A DNA stretch of 37,868 nt from Thauera phenolivorans. GTDB lineage: Bacteria > Pseudomonadota > Gammaproteobacteria > Burkholderiales > Rhodocyclaceae. The stretch is taken from assembly GCF_001696715.1 (NCBI RefSeq), contig NZ_MBFM01000006.1:1-37868 (forward strand). Reading direction: 5' to 3'. Both the position numbers and the translations under genes were made by a program. Shown here piece by piece: positions 8,610-18,721 of this stretch. The notes beneath the pieces are model-generated. The model saw only the letters and a list, made by a program, of their open reading frames with translations, ran no database searches and was not told where the DNA came from. Every line of letters starts with the position of its first letter. Positions within the stretch are counted from its first letter, which is position 1.

Positions 8610-9443
8610 TCAGGCGAGCTCGATCTCGCCCTCGAACACGGTGACCGCGGGCCCGGTCATCATCACCGGCGCGCCGGGGCCGTCCCAGGCGATCTCGAGC
8701 TCGCCACCACGGGTGTCCACCCGCACCGGCGACTCGAGCAGGCCGCGCAGGATGCCGGCGACCACCGCGGCGCAGGCCCCGGTGCCGCAGGCGAGCGTCT
8801 CGCCCGCGCCGCGCTCGAAGACGCGCAGCCGGATGCGATGCGGGTCGGCGACCTCCATGAAGCCGGCATTGACGCGGGCGGGGAAGCGCGGATGGCGCTC
8901 GATCGCCGCGCCCTGCGCCGCCACCGGTGCGGCCTCGACGTCGGCCACCACCTGCACCGCATGCGGATTGCCCATCGACACCGCGGTGATCGCCACGATC
9001 CGGCCATCGACCTCGAGCGGCTGCACCACCGCGTCGGAATCGGAGACGAAGGGGATCTTCGCCGGCGCGAGCTCGGGCACGCCCATGTCCACCGTCACCA
9101 GGCCGTCCTCGCGCAGGCGCGGGGCGACCAGGCCGGACTTCGTCTCGACGCGGATTTCGCGCCGCTCGGTGAGCCGCTTGTCATGGACGAAGCGGACGAA
9201 GCAGCGCGCGCCGTTGCCGCACTGCTCCACCTCGCCGCCGTCGGCGTTGAAGATGCGGTAGCGGAAATCGACCTCGGGCCGGCTCGCCGGCTCGACCACC
9301 AGCAGCTGGTCGCAGCCAACGCCGAAATGGCGATCGGCGATCGCCCTGACGCGCGCCGGGGTGAGCTCGACCGGCGCGCGCGTGGCGTCGATGACGACGA
9401 AGTCGTTGCCGAGGCCGTGCATCTTGGTGAAGCGCAGTTTCAT
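8610..9443 (-). CDS. dapF: diaminopimelate epimerase
   Basis: Converts LL- to meso-diaminopimelate in lysine and peptidoglycan synthesis; cytosolic, PLP-independent, using a two-cysteine base pair. Both catalytic cysteines are present: C75 in EQCGNGARC and C219 in TLACGTGAC. The 277-residue length and the N-terminus [15 protein letters not shown] match the family, fixing the start at 9443 rather than 23 codons further upstream. It heads the dapF-DUF484-xerC operon. The 407-nt region upstream is almost entirely REP-like hairpins. Confidence 0.97.
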   Translation of the reverse strand: MKLRFTKMHGLGNDFVVIDATRAPVELTPARVRAIADRHFGVGCDQLLVVEPASRPEVDFRYRIFNADGGEVEQCGNGARCFVRFVHDKRLTERREIRVETKSGLVAPRLREDGLVTVDMGVPELAPAKIPFVSDSDAVVQPLEVDGRIVAITAVSMGNPHAVQVVADVEAAPVAAQGAAIERHPRFPARVNAGFMEVADPHRIRLRVFERGAGETLACGTGACAAVVAGILRGLLESPVRVDTRGGELEIAWDGPGAPVMMTGPAVTVFEGEIELA

Positions 9444-9526
9444 GGGGGGCCGCTGGTTTCGCGAAGGACGGGGTGGCCCGGATTCTCCCCCCTGCGCCCC
9501 GCTATCGTCCACCCTGCCGCACCCCC

Positions 9527-9817
9527 GTAGGAGCCCTGCCCCCAGGGCGATAACGACCGCCCCGCCGGCACGACCGCCGCAATCGCGCAGAGGGCTGCGC
9601 TCCTACACCCGGCATCACCCCCGCCGCACCCCGTAGGAGCCCTGCCCCCAGGGCGATAGCCGCCGCCCCGTCCGCACCACCGCCGCCGATCGCGCAGAGG
9701 GCTGCGCTCCTACACCCGGCATCACCCCCGCCGCACCCCGTAGGAGCCCTGCCCCCAGGGCGATAGCCGCCGCCCCGCCCGCACCGCCGCCGATCGCGCA
9801 GGGGGCTGCGCTCCTAC
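9527..9817. repeat. REP-like hairpin array 4, triplicated about 106-bp unit
   Basis: Six elements alternate: type B on the plus strand at 9527-9551, 9633-9657 and 9740-9764, and type A on the minus strand at 9582-9606, 9689-9713 and 9793-9817. Successive B copies are 106 and 107 bp apart and the intervening spacers are nearly identical, so this is a tandem triplication of one B/A module. It fills the gap between dapF and the acyltransferase genes, and no gene is supported in it. Confidence 0.88.
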
Positions 9818-9850
9818 ACCCCGTGCGCGACCGCGTGGCCGGACCCATGC

Positions 9851-10723
9851 TCAATACAGCTTCGGCTCGCCCGGCGGCCGGGTCTTGAAGCGGCGGTGCA
9901 CCCAGTAGTACTGCTCGGGCATGGTGCGCACCACGCCCTCGAGCCAGGCGTTCATGCGGCGCACGTCGGCCTCGACCTCGGCGCCGGGGAAATCCTCCCA
10001 CGGCGCGCCGAGCTCGAGCACGTAGCCCTGGCCGCCGGGCAGGATACGGGTGACGCAGGGCACCACCGCCGCCCCCGCCAGCCGCGCCAGGCGCGGCAGG
10101 CCGGTGATGGTCGCCGCCGGCACGCCGAAGAAGGGCACGAAGATCGACTCCTTGCGGCCGTAGTCGAGGTCGGGCAGGTAGTAGAGCGGCCGGCCCGACT
10201 TCATCGCCTTCACCGTGCTGCGCACGCCGTCGTGGCGCGACAGCAGCAGCTGGTCGTTGAAGCGGCTGCGGCCGTGGTGCAGCCAGTGGTCGAAGACCTT
10301 GTTCTTCTGCGGCGAATACACGCTGACGAAGTCGCCCTCCATCGACAGCCGGGTGCCGGCCATGTCGAGGCCGAGGAAGTGCGGCGCGAGCAGCAGCACC
10401 GGCCGCCCCGCGGCGCGCAGGGCCTGCAGGTGCTCGAGGCCGTCGACGCGGCAGATGCGCCGCAGCCGCGCCGGGCCCGCCCACCAGGCGAGGCTGCGCT
10501 CGAGCATGCTGCGCCCGACGAGGCCGAAGTGGCGGCGCGCGAGCGCGCGGCGCTCGGCGTCGTCGAGCGCGGGAAAGCACAGCCGCAGGTTGGTCAGCAC
10601 CACGCGCCGGCGCGAACGCGCGACGAGGTAGAGCAGGCGGCCGAGCGCGGTGCCGAGCGGCGCGAGCAGCGCCAGCGGCAGGAAGTGCAGCAACCACAGC
10701 AGGCCGATCATCAACCGGCTCAT
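9851..10723 (-). CDS. LpxL/HtrB-family lipid A acyltransferase (second copy)
   Basis: Membrane-bound acyltransferase of 290 residues, likely adding a secondary acyl chain to Kdo2-lipid A. An N-terminal hydrophobic anchor (about 5-35) is followed by the NLRLCFP block and the catalytic HX4D motif (HFLGLD). Further conserved blocks (PDLDYG, FFGVPAATITGLPRLA, and C-terminal YWVHRRFKTRPPGEPKLY) fit the LpxL/LpxM family. The ATG overlaps the stop of the upstream paralogue (ATGA), so the pair is translationally coupled. Which of the two adds which chain cannot be told from sequence. Confidence 0.9.
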   Translation of the reverse strand: MSRLMIGLLWLLHFLPLALLAPLGTALGRLLYLVARSRRRVVLTNLRLCFPALDDAERRALARRHFGLVGRSMLERSLAWWAGPARLRRICRVDGLEHLQALRAAGRPVLLLAPHFLGLDMAGTRLSMEGDFVSVYSPQKNKVFDHWLHHGRSRFNDQLLLSRHDGVRSTVKAMKSGRPLYYLPDLDYGRKESIFVPFFGVPAATITGLPRLARLAGAAVVPCVTRILPGGQGYVLELGAPWEDFPGAEVEADVRRMNAWLEGVVRTMPEQYYWVHRRFKTRPPGEPKLY

Positions 10724-11586
10724 CACGCCTCGGCCTCCGCCGCCGGCCTCGCCGCGCGCGGCTGCTTGTAGCGGTTGTAGCCCCACAGGTACTGCTGCGG
10801 GCATTGCAGGATCATGCGCTCGACCTCGCGGTTGATGATCGCGGCGTCGGCCTCGATCTCGCCGGTGAGCGCCTCGGCGGGCGCCTGCAGACGGAACACG
10901 TAGCCTTCGCCGCGCGGCAGGCGCTCGGCCCAGGTGTAGATCACGCGCACGTTCTTCACCGCCGCGAGACGCGCGGCCAGTGTCATGGTCCACGCCGGTC
11001 GGCCGAAGAAGGGCGCCCACACGCCTTCGCCCGCGCCCGGCACCTGGTCGGGCAGCATGCCGACCGCGCCATGGCCGCGCAGCACCTTCACCAGCTTGCG
11101 CACGCCGGAGACGTCGGCCGGCGCGGTCTCCATCTGGCCGCGCGCGCGGCCAGCCTCCATGAAGGCGTGCAGCTCGGTCTTGCGCGGCGGGCGGAACAGC
11201 ACGGTGATCGGGATGTGGGCGGCGATGCACTGCGCGGTGATCTCGAAGCAGCCGAGGTGGGGGGTGATGAAGAGAATGCCCGCGCCATCGGCGCGCGCCT
11301 GCTCGACCAGCGCCCAGCCCTCGGTGCGCACCACCTTGCCCACGACCTCGTCGGCCGGTCGCAGCCAGATCCAGGCCACTTCGAGCGCCTGGCGGCCGGC
11401 CTCGGCGACCGCCTGCGGCAACAGCCCGGCGGCGCGCTCGCCGGTGGCCTGGGCGAGGTTGGCCTGCAGCCGGCGCCGATACGAGGGCGAAGAGAGATAG
11501 ACGACCCAGCCCGCCCAGCCTCCGAGACGGTGCAGCCAGGAGAGCGGAAGGCGGGCGAGCAGGCGGAACAGGAATTGGAACAGCAC
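10723..11586 (-). CDS. LpxL/HtrB-family lipid A acyltransferase (first copy)
   Basis: Paralogue of the next gene, 287 residues from the GTG at 11586. It begins with the hydrophobic anchor LFQFLFRLLARLPLSWLHRLGG and the SPSYRRRLQANL block typical of the family. The catalytic motif is HX4E (HLGCFE) rather than HX4D; both forms occur in these acyltransferases. A distal PQQYLWGYNRYKQPR block is conserved. An in-frame ATG at 11655 would add 23 residues of non-conserved sequence and is less likely. The gene diverges from metK, with the two promoters sharing the 266-nt gap. Confidence 0.88.
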   Translation of the reverse strand: MLFQFLFRLLARLPLSWLHRLGGWAGWVVYLSSPSYRRRLQANLAQATGERAAGLLPQAVAEAGRQALEVAWIWLRPADEVVGKVVRTEGWALVEQARADGAGILFITPHLGCFEITAQCIAAHIPITVLFRPPRKTELHAFMEAGRARGQMETAPADVSGVRKLVKVLRGHGAVGMLPDQVPGAGEGVWAPFFGRPAWTMTLAARLAAVKNVRVIYTWAERLPRGEGYVFRLQAPAEALTGEIEADAAIINREVERMILQCPQQYLWGYNRYKQPRAARPAAEAEA

Positions 11587-11637
11587 GCTGACGCAGGCCC
11601 CTGAAATGTCGGAAAAACCCTGATGCCGACCGGTGAT

Positions 11638-11667
11638 TTGGAGCGCCGGCCGCACAGGGGCTACAAT
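11638..11667 (+). promoter_or_regulatory. candidate metK promoter
   Basis: TTGGAG at 11638-11643 and TACAAT at 11662-11667 are 18 nt apart. Transcription from here would begin near 11674 and give a leader of about 180 nt that contains the terminator-like hairpin before metK. The -10 box is good and the -35 box is weak. Confidence 0.5.
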
Positions 11668-11763
11668 TATCGCCCAGCCGCCGAGTTAACTCGACAACTT
11701 GCAGGGCGGCCTGCGCAGCGCACCCTTCCCGGCGCGCCGGACGCGAGACCAAATGCTGCTAAA

Positions 11764-11839
11764 GCGTCGCCTGCTCGATGAAGTCCCCGGAGCTGGCGAG
11801 ACGCAAGTCAGTCGCCAATTGCGGGGATTTTGTTTTTTT
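11764..11839 (+). promoter_or_regulatory. terminator/antiterminator leader of metK (candidate attenuator)
   Basis: A long helix runs from TCCCCG (11784-11789) through GGCGA (11795-11799), with a 12-nt loop, back through TCGCC (11812-11816) to CGGGGA (11822-11827). It has two mismatches and is followed by a T-rich tract (11828-11839). This is an intrinsic terminator ending 13 nt before the metK start codon. An upstream TCGCC (11767-11771) preceded by GCG can pair instead with GGCGA and CGC (11795-11804), which would dissolve the terminator. That is the usual design of a transcription-attenuation switch. The signal sensed is unknown, and I could not match it to a known SAM riboswitch class. Confidence 0.6.
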
Positions 11840-11852
11840 GCAGGAGAACATC

Positions 11853-13019
11853 TTGAGCAAGGAATACCTCTTCACCTCGGAATCGGTGTCCGAAGGCCAT
11901 CCCGACAAGGTCGCCGACCAGGTCTCCGACGGCGTGCTCGACGCCATCCTCACCGAGGATCCGCATGCGCGCGTCGCCTGCGAAACGCTCGTGTCGACCG
12001 GCCTCGTGGTGATCTCGGGCGAGATCACCACCACCGCCCACCCCAACTACCGCGAGATCGCGCAGGACGTCATCCGCCGCATCGGCTACGACAACTCCGA
12101 GATCGGCTTCGACTACAAGAGCTGCGCGGTGCTGGCGGCGATCAACCGTCAGTCGCCCGACATCGCCCAGGGCGTGGACAAGGCCAGCGACGACCCGCTC
12201 GACCAGGGCGCCGGCGACCAGGGCCTGATGTTCGGCTACGCCACCGCCGAAACGCCCAGCCTGATGCCGCTGCCGATCTACTACGCCCACCGCCTGATGC
12301 AGCGCCAGGCCGAGGTGCGCAAGGACGGCCGCCTGCCCTGGCTGCGCCCCGACGCCAAGAGCCAGCTCACGGTGAAGTACGTCGACGGCAAGCCGGTGGC
12401 GATCGACACCGTGGTGGTGTCGACCCAGCACGACCCCGACGTGACCCAGGAACAGATCCGCGAGGCGGTGATCGAGGAGATCATCAAGCCGGTGCTGCCG
12501 CCCGAGCTGATGCGGGGCGACGTGCGCTACCTGGTGAACCCCACCGGCCGCTTCGTGGTCGGCGGCCCGCACGGCGACTGCGGCCTCACCGGGCGCAAGA
12601 TCATCGTCGACACCTACGGCGGCGCGGCCCACCACGGCGGCGGCGCGTTCTCGGGCAAGGATCCGTCCAAGGTCGACCGCTCGGCCGCCTATGCCGGCCG
12701 CTACGTGGCGAAGAACATCGTCGCCGCCGGCCTGGCCGACAAGTGCGAGGTGCAGGTGGCCTACGCGATCGGCGTCGCGCGCCCGGTGTCGCTGATGGTG
12801 AACACCTTCGGCACCGGCCGCATCGACGACACGCGCATCGCCGAGCTGGTGCACAAGCACTTCGATCTGCGGCCACGGGCGATCATCGCGAGCCTCGACC
12901 TGCTGCGGCCGGTCTACTCGCGCACCGCCGCCTACGGCCACTTCGGCCGCGACGAGCCCGGCTTCACCTGGGAGGCGACCGACAAGGCCGCCGCCCTGCG
13001 CGCCGACGCCGGGCTCTAG
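11853..13019 (+). CDS. metK: S-adenosylmethionine synthetase
   Basis: Makes SAM from methionine and ATP; cytosolic tetramer. The 388-residue length is normal. Family signatures are present: [12 protein letters not shown] near the N-terminus with the ATP-contacting H16, [12 protein letters not shown], and the P-loop-like [19 protein letters not shown]. The start is an unusual TTG at 11853, chosen because AGGAG lies 6 nt upstream and homology begins exactly there. An in-frame ATG at 11778 would place translation across the terminator hairpin. It leads a methyl-cycle block (ahcY, tlyA-like, metF) and is probably controlled through its leader. Confidence 0.96.
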   Translation: MSKEYLFTSESVSEGHPDKVADQVSDGVLDAILTEDPHARVACETLVSTGLVVISGEITTTAHPNYREIAQDVIRRIGYDNSEIGFDYKSCAVLAAINRQSPDIAQGVDKASDDPLDQGAGDQGLMFGYATAETPSLMPLPIYYAHRLMQRQAEVRKDGRLPWLRPDAKSQLTVKYVDGKPVAIDTVVVSTQHDPDVTQEQIREAVIEEIIKPVLPPELMRGDVRYLVNPTGRFVVGGPHGDCGLTGRKIIVDTYGGAAHHGGGAFSGKDPSKVDRSAAYAGRYVAKNIVAAGLADKCEVQVAYAIGVARPVSLMVNTFGTGRIDDTRIAELVHKHFDLRPRAIIASLDLLRPVYSRTAAYGHFGRDEPGFTWEATDKAAALRADAGL

Positions 13020-13050
13020 CCTCCGTTTGCCAGGGGCGCGACCGCCGTTT

Positions 13051-13181
13051 ATCGCGCAGAGGGCTGCGCTCCTACCGTGCCTACGGCGAACGCACCCCCT
13101 GTAGGAGCCCTGCCCTCAGGGCGATGGCAGCCGTGTCGAGGGCACAGTCGCCGTTTATCGCGCAGAGGGCTGCGCTCCTAC
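13051..13181. repeat. REP-like hairpin array 5
   Basis: Type A copies on the minus strand at 13051-13075 and 13157-13181 flank a type B copy on the plus strand at 13101-13125. A degenerate fragment (GTAGAATCCC) follows at about 13207. The A copies are 106 bp apart, the same period as array 4. Confidence 0.83.
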
Positions 13182-13221
13182 GGTGCCTGCGGCGGACGCA
13201 GCCCCTGTAGAATCCCCTACC

Positions 13222-13243
13222 CCCGCGCGAGCGGGTCGTTTTT
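13222..13243 (+). terminator. possible intrinsic terminator before the antiporter gene
   Basis: CCCGC (13222-13226), loop GCGA, GCGGG (13231-13235), then a run of five T at 13239-13243. The stem is only 5 bp, so strength is uncertain. It would separate metK transcription from the antiporter gene. Confidence 0.45.
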
Positions 13244-13265
13244 GGTTCTCCCCATAGAGTCTCCC

Positions 13266-14348
13266 ATGCTCCAGCAAGCCCTGATGTTTGTCCTCGGCCT
13301 CGCCACCCTCGTCATCGGTGCCGACGTGATGGTGCGCGGCGCCTCGCGCCTGGCGGTCTCCTTCGGCGTGTCGCCGCTGGTCGTCGGCCTCACCGTGGTC
13401 GCCTTCGGCACCAGCGCGCCGGAAATGGCGGTGTCGGTGGGCGCGGCGCTCGGCGGCACGCCCGACCTCGCGATCGGCAACGTGGTGGGCAGCAACATCG
13501 CCAACGTGCTGCTGATCCTCGGCATCTCGGCACTGATCACGCCGCTGCTGGTGGACGAGCAGATCATCCGCCAGGAGATCCCGATCATGATCGGCGCCTC
13601 GGCGCTGCTGGTGGTGATGTCGCTCGACGGCGGCATCGGCTTCATCGAGGCCGCCGCCCTGTTCGGCCTGGTGATCGCCTACACCGTGTTCCTCGTCGTG
13701 CAGTCGCGCCGCGCCTCGAAGGCGACCCAGGACGAGTTCGAGACCGAGATCTCCACCTCGTCCTGGGACAGCCACTGGGCGGTGCAGCTGGCGCTGATCG
13801 TCGTCGGCCTCGCGATGCTGGTGCTGGGCGCGGACTGGCTGGTGGGCGCCGCGGTGTCCTTTGCCCGCGCCTTCGGCGTCAGCGACCTGGTGATCGGCCT
13901 CACCGTGGTCGCGATCGGCACCTCGATGCCCGAGGTCGCCACCTCGATCGTCGCCGCGCTGCGCGGCCAGCGCGACATCGCGGTGGGCAACGTGGTCGGC
14001 AGCAACGTCTTCAACATCCTCGCCGTGCTCGGCGTCACCGGCCTGGTGTCGGGCAGCGGGCTGCCGGTGTCGGAGGCGGCGCGCAACTTCGACCTCTGGG
14101 TGATGCTCGCGGTGGCCTTCGCCTGCCTGCCGATCATGATCACCGGGCGCGAGATCGCGCGCTGGGAAGGCATCGTTTTCCTCGGCTACTACGCGGCGTA
14201 TACCGCCTGGCTGGTGCTGCAGGCGCAGAAGCACGAGGCGCTGCCCGCCTTCTCCGGCGTCATGCTCGGCTACGTGATGCCGCTCACCGTGATCACCCTG
14301 GTGGTGAGCATGGTCCGCCACAACGGGCACGGCAAGGCCGGAGGCTAG
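13266..14348 (+). CDS. sodium/calcium exchanger family protein (YrbG-like)
   Basis: Inner-membrane cation antiporter of the CaCA superfamily, 360 residues. The two inverted alpha-repeats are clear. The first reads GTSAPEMAVSVGAAL then GNVVGSNIANVLLILG; the second reads GTSMPEVATSIVAALRG then GNVVGSNVFNILAVLG. The acidic residues in the GTS-x-PE motifs bind the cation. About ten hydrophobic helices are visible. It sits between metK and ahcY but has no evident tie to the methyl cycle. The transported ion in this organism is not known. Confidence 0.93.
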   Translation: MLQQALMFVLGLATLVIGADVMVRGASRLAVSFGVSPLVVGLTVVAFGTSAPEMAVSVGAALGGTPDLAIGNVVGSNIANVLLILGISALITPLLVDEQIIRQEIPIMIGASALLVVMSLDGGIGFIEAAALFGLVIAYTVFLVVQSRRASKATQDEFETEISTSSWDSHWAVQLALIVVGLAMLVLGADWLVGAAVSFARAFGVSDLVIGLTVVAIGTSMPEVATSIVAALRGQRDIAVGNVVGSNVFNILAVLGVTGLVSGSGLPVSEAARNFDLWVMLAVAFACLPIMITGREIARWEGIVFLGYYAAYTAWLVLQAQKHEALPAFSGVMLGYVMPLTVITLVVSMVRHNGHGKAGG

Positions 14349-14372
14349 TGTCGGACGCGCGCCGTCGCGGTA

Positions 14373-14378
14373 TATAAT
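14373..14378 (+). promoter_or_regulatory. -10 box of the ahcY promoter
   Basis: A consensus TATAAT lies 10 nt before the SAH riboswitch, which would place the transcript start near 14385 and make the riboswitch the very beginning of the mRNA. The -35 region is poor. Confidence 0.65.
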
Positions 14379-14388
14379 CGAGAACTTT

Positions 14389-14528
14389 CCGAGGAGCGCT
14401 GCGAGGCGCCGGCTGCCGAGGCAGCCACGGCCCCCAGGCTCGGAACCCGCCAACACGGCGGGCAGCAGCACAACGGCGCTCACCTGCTTTCATTCTCAAC
14501 CCTGCCGGGTTCGGGATGTCGGGTGAGC
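14389..14528 (+). promoter_or_regulatory. SAH riboswitch and expression platform upstream of ahcY
   Basis: The aptamer (14389-14484) carries the conserved blocks of the S-adenosylhomocysteine riboswitch: CCGAGGAGCGCTGC at the start, CCAGGCTCGG in the middle, and AACGGCGCTCACC at the end. CCGAG (14389-14393) pairs with CTCGG (14439-14443), and GAGCGC (14394-14399) is complementary to GCGCTC (14476-14481). Downstream, GGTGAGC (14522-14528) is the exact complement of GCTCACC (14478-14484), so ligand-bound and ligand-free folds compete. SAH binding should raise ahcY expression, as known for this class. Confidence 0.93.
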
Positions 14529-14591
14529 AAGCCGCGCGGTCCATGACGACCGCCCTCCCCCTCCCTTCCCGGCCATAGCATGGAGCTTCAC

Positions 14592-16007
<1,416 letters not shown>

Positions 16008-16022
16008 CCGGTGGCACCTGCG

Positions 16023-16047
16023 GCAGGAGCGCAGCCCTCTGCGCGAT
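16023..16047 (+). repeat. single REP-like element (type A)
   Basis: One type A copy (GCAGGAGC variant start, perfect GCGCAG-CCCT-CTGCGC hairpin, GCGAT end) lies 15 nt after the ahcY stop, between ahcY and the TlyA-like gene. As a hairpin near the 3' end of ahcY it might stabilise the upstream mRNA segment. Confidence 0.75.
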
Positions 16048-16102
16048 AGGCGGCGGTGCCTGCGAGCTGCATCGATACCGGCAAAAGACGATCGTCACGT
16101 AT

Positions 16103-16945
16103 ATGAGCATGAACTCCTTCCACGCCCGCCAGGGCAAGCCGAAACCGGCGGCGCACGCCAAAGGCCCGGCGGACCGCCACGGCCTGCTGCGCGTCGACCA
16201 GCTGCTGGTGGCGCAGGGACTGGCGCCCTCGCGCACCGCGGCGCGTGCGCTGATCGAGGCCGGCCGCGTCACCCATGCGGGCGAGCCGGTCGCCAAACCG
16301 GCGCTCGAGCTGCCGCCCGACGCCCGCCTCGCGGTGAGGCCGGACGACAGCGACCGCTTCGTGTCGCGCGGCGCGCTCAAGCTGGAGGGCGCGCTCGCGC
16401 GCAGCCGGCTCGACGTGCGCGGCATCGGCGCGCTCGACATCGGCCAGTCCACCGGCGGCTTCAGCGACTGCCTGCTGCAGGCGGGGGCGGCGAAGGTGGT
16501 CGGGGTCGAGGTCGGCCGCGACCAGCTCCATCCGCGCCTGCGCAACGATCCGCGCTGCGTGACCCTCGAGGGTGTCAACGCCCGCGCGCTGACCGCCGCC
16601 GATCTCGGCAACCACTTTCCGCCGGGCGGCTTCGAGCTCATCGTATGCGACGCCAGCTTCATCTCGCTCAGCCTGCTGCTGCCGCAGTGGCCGGCGCTGC
16701 TCGCGCCCGGCGGCCATGTGCTGGCGCTGGTGAAGCCGCAGTTCGAAGTCGGCCCCCAGGGCATCGGCAAGGGCGGCATCGTGCGCGACCCCGCGCTCTA
16801 CGCCGAGGTCGAGGCGAAGCTGCGCGCGGCCGCGCGCGCCGCCGGGCTGCGCATCCTCGACTGGTTCGATTCGCCGATCGCCGGCGGCGACGGCAACCGC
16901 GAATTCTTCTTCCACGGCATCCGCGCGACGGACGCCGCCACCTGA
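16103..16945 (+). CDS. TlyA/hemolysin-A-family rRNA methyltransferase
   Basis: A 280-residue protein with an S4 RNA-binding domain (LLRVDQLLVAQGLAPSRTAA, about 29-48) followed by a Rossmann methyltransferase of the FtsJ type. The SAM-binding region is ALDIGQSTGGFSDCLL, and VCDASFISL is the conserved motif IV. Family members 2'-O-methylate ribosomal RNA, although the group is often annotated as hemolysin A. ATG at 16103 was taken; ATG at 16109 is equally possible, and neither has a clear ribosome site. Position between ahcY and metF fits a SAM-consuming enzyme expressed with the recycling genes. Confidence 0.9.
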   Translation: MSMNSFHARQGKPKPAAHAKGPADRHGLLRVDQLLVAQGLAPSRTAARALIEAGRVTHAGEPVAKPALELPPDARLAVRPDDSDRFVSRGALKLEGALARSRLDVRGIGALDIGQSTGGFSDCLLQAGAAKVVGVEVGRDQLHPRLRNDPRCVTLEGVNARALTAADLGNHFPPGGFELIVCDASFISLSLLLPQWPALLAPGGHVLALVKPQFEVGPQGIGKGGIVRDPALYAEVEAKLRAAARAAGLRILDWFDSPIAGGDGNREFFFHGIRATDAAT

Positions 16946-16959
16946 ACCCGGAACCCCCC

Positions 16960-17796
16960 ATGAGCAAGACCGAACTCTCGATCGAATTCTTCCCGCCGAC
17001 GACGCCGGAGGGCACGGCAAAGCTGCGCGCCACCCGCGAGAAGCTCGCCGAACTCAAGCCGGCGTTCTTTTCCGTGACCTACGGCGCCGGCGGCTCCACC
17101 CGCGAGCGCACCTTCGCCACGGTGAAGGAGATCGCCGCCAGTGGCTGCGAGGCCGCGCCCCACCTGTCGTGCATCGGCTCCACCCGCGAGGGCATCCGCG
17201 CAATCCTGCAGGAATATGCCGACGCCGGCATCCGCCGCATCGTCGCCCTGCGCGGCGACCTGCCCTCGGGCGTGGGCGACCCGGGTGAGTTCCGCTACGC
17301 CAACGAGTTGGTGGAGTTCATCCGCCGCGAGACCGGCGACCGCTTCCGCATCGAGGTCGCCGCCTATCCGGAATGGCATCCGCAGGCGCGGAGCCCGCGC
17401 GACGATCTGCTCGCCTTCAAGCGCAAGGCCGACGCCGGCGCCGATTCGGCGATCACCCAGTACTTCTACAACCTCGACGCCTACCTGCACTTCGTCGATG
17501 CGGCACGCCGCCTCGGGGTGAACATCCCGATCGTGCCGGGCATCATGCCGGTCGGCACCTTCTCCAAGCTGGCGCGCTTCTCGGATGCCTGCGGCGCCGA
17601 GATCCCGCGCTGGATGCGCAAGACCTTCGAGAGCTACGGCGACGACAGCGCCTCGGTGCGCGCCTTCGGCCTCGACGTGGTAACCCGGCTGTGCGAGCAG
17701 CTGATCGCCGCCGGCGCCCCCGGCCTGCACTTCTACAGCATGAACCAGGCCGGCCTCACCACCGAGATCTGCCGCCGCCTCGGCCTCGACCGCTGA
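16960..17796 (+). CDS. metF: methylenetetrahydrofolate reductase
   Basis: FAD enzyme of 278 residues reducing 5,10-methylene-THF to 5-methyl-THF, the methyl donor for homocysteine to methionine. The N-terminal LSIEFFPPTTPEG carries the catalytic Glu region, and SVTYGAGGSTRERT and PHLSCIG are family motifs. It ends with the conserved LHFYSMNQ block. It starts 14 nt after the TlyA-like gene and completes the ahcY-tlyA-metF run, so it probably shares the SAH riboswitch-controlled transcript. It converges with the EamA gene, with 7 nt between stops. Confidence 0.96.
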   Translation: MSKTELSIEFFPPTTPEGTAKLRATREKLAELKPAFFSVTYGAGGSTRERTFATVKEIAASGCEAAPHLSCIGSTREGIRAILQEYADAGIRRIVALRGDLPSGVGDPGEFRYANELVEFIRRETGDRFRIEVAAYPEWHPQARSPRDDLLAFKRKADAGADSAITQYFYNLDAYLHFVDAARRLGVNIPIVPGIMPVGTFSKLARFSDACGAEIPRWMRKTFESYGDDSASVRAFGLDVVTRLCEQLIAAGAPGLHFYSMNQAGLTTEICRRLGLDR

Positions 17797-17803
17797 GCGC
17801 CGC

Positions 17804-18721
17804 TCAGGCGGGCTTGCGCGCCATCACGAGCACGCCGCCGACCACCATCGCGGTGCCGATGAGCTGGATCGCACCGACCGGTTCGTCGAGCAGCAGCCAG
17901 CCGAGCAGGATGGTGGAAGCGGGGCCGATCGAGCCGGTGAGCGACACCGGCCCGGCGCCGAGGCGGCGGATCGCCTCCGACACCAGCCACACCGGAGCCA
18001 CCGTGCTCACCACCGCCATCGCCAGCGACAGGCCATACACCTGCCAGGGCTGGGCGAGCAGCAGCGCCGGCTCGCGCAGCGCGAAGAACTGCGCGATCGC
18101 GCCGAGGCAGGCGAAGCTGGTGGCATAGGCGGAGAAGCGGGTGGCGCCGGTGCGCCCCACCACCTCGCCGTTGCCCATCAGGTAGATCGCGAAGGCGACC
18201 GCGCTGCCGAACACCAGCAGGCTGCCGAGCGCGACCTCGCCCGCGCCGCCGCCGGCGAAGCGGAAGTCGTGGCCGAGCGCGACCGCGATGCCGAGGTAGC
18301 ACAGCGCGAGCGCCGCCCCCATCCGCTTCGTGATCGGCTTGCCGAGGAAGAGCGCCGAGGCCACGATGACCAGGGTCGGGTAGGTGTAGAGGATCAGGCG
18401 CTCGAGGGTGGCCGAGATGTACCTGAGGCCGAGGAAGTCGAGATAGCTCGCGAAGTAATAGCCGATCAGGCCGAGGACCAGCATCCAGCCCCAGTCGCGC
18501 GCGGCGATCGGCGCCGCCGCGCGCCGGCTCGCCACCACGCCCATGGCGAGGAAGAAGGGCAGCGAGAAGCCCATGCGCAGCGCGAGCAGGGTTTCCGCAT
18601 CTACGCCGTGGCGATAGGCGAGCTTGACCAGGATCGCCTTGAAGGAGAAGCCGATCGCGCCCAGCAGCGCGAAGGCGAGGCCGACGCCCCTGCCGCCGCC
18701 CTCCGCGCCGGGGGCCCGCAT
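17804..18721 (-). CDS. EamA/DMT-family transporter
   Basis: Inner-membrane drug/metabolite-type exporter of 305 residues. Two repeated EamA units of five hydrophobic helices each are visible (about 14-145 and 165-300). The substrate is unknown. The ATG overlaps the last base of the upstream HerA-like gene's stop codon (TGATG), so the two are probably translated from one mRNA, although a functional tie is not obvious. It converges on metF. Confidence 0.88.
   Translation of the reverse strand: MRAPGAEGGGRGVGLAFALLGAIGFSFKAILVKLAYRHGVDAETLLALRMGFSLPFFLAMGVVASRRAAAPIAARDWGWMLVLGLIGYYFASYLDFLGLRYISATLERLILYTYPTLVIVASALFLGKPITKRMGAALALCYLGIAVALGHDFRFAGGGAGEVALGSLLVFGSAVAFAIYLMGNGEVVGRTGATRFSAYATSFACLGAIAQFFALREPALLLAQPWQVYGLSLAMAVVSTVAPVWLVSEAIRRLGAGPVSLTGSIGPASTILLGWLLLDEPVGAIQLIGTAMVVGGVLVMARKPA

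Noticed and set aside
9527-9817. Regularly spaced repeats as a CRISPR array
   Set aside because: The elements alternate in orientation, the spacers are nearly identical rather than unique, and no cas genes are nearby. They are REP-like hairpins.
11674-11852. SAM-II or other known SAM riboswitch before metK
   Set aside because: I could not find the conserved SAM-II or SAM-I core sequences. Only a terminator with a competing helix is visible, so no known class is called.
11778-11852. Upstream ATG (11778) as the metK start
   Set aside because: It would translate through the terminator hairpin and T-tract, adds 25 non-homologous residues, and lacks the AGGAG found before the TTG at 11853.
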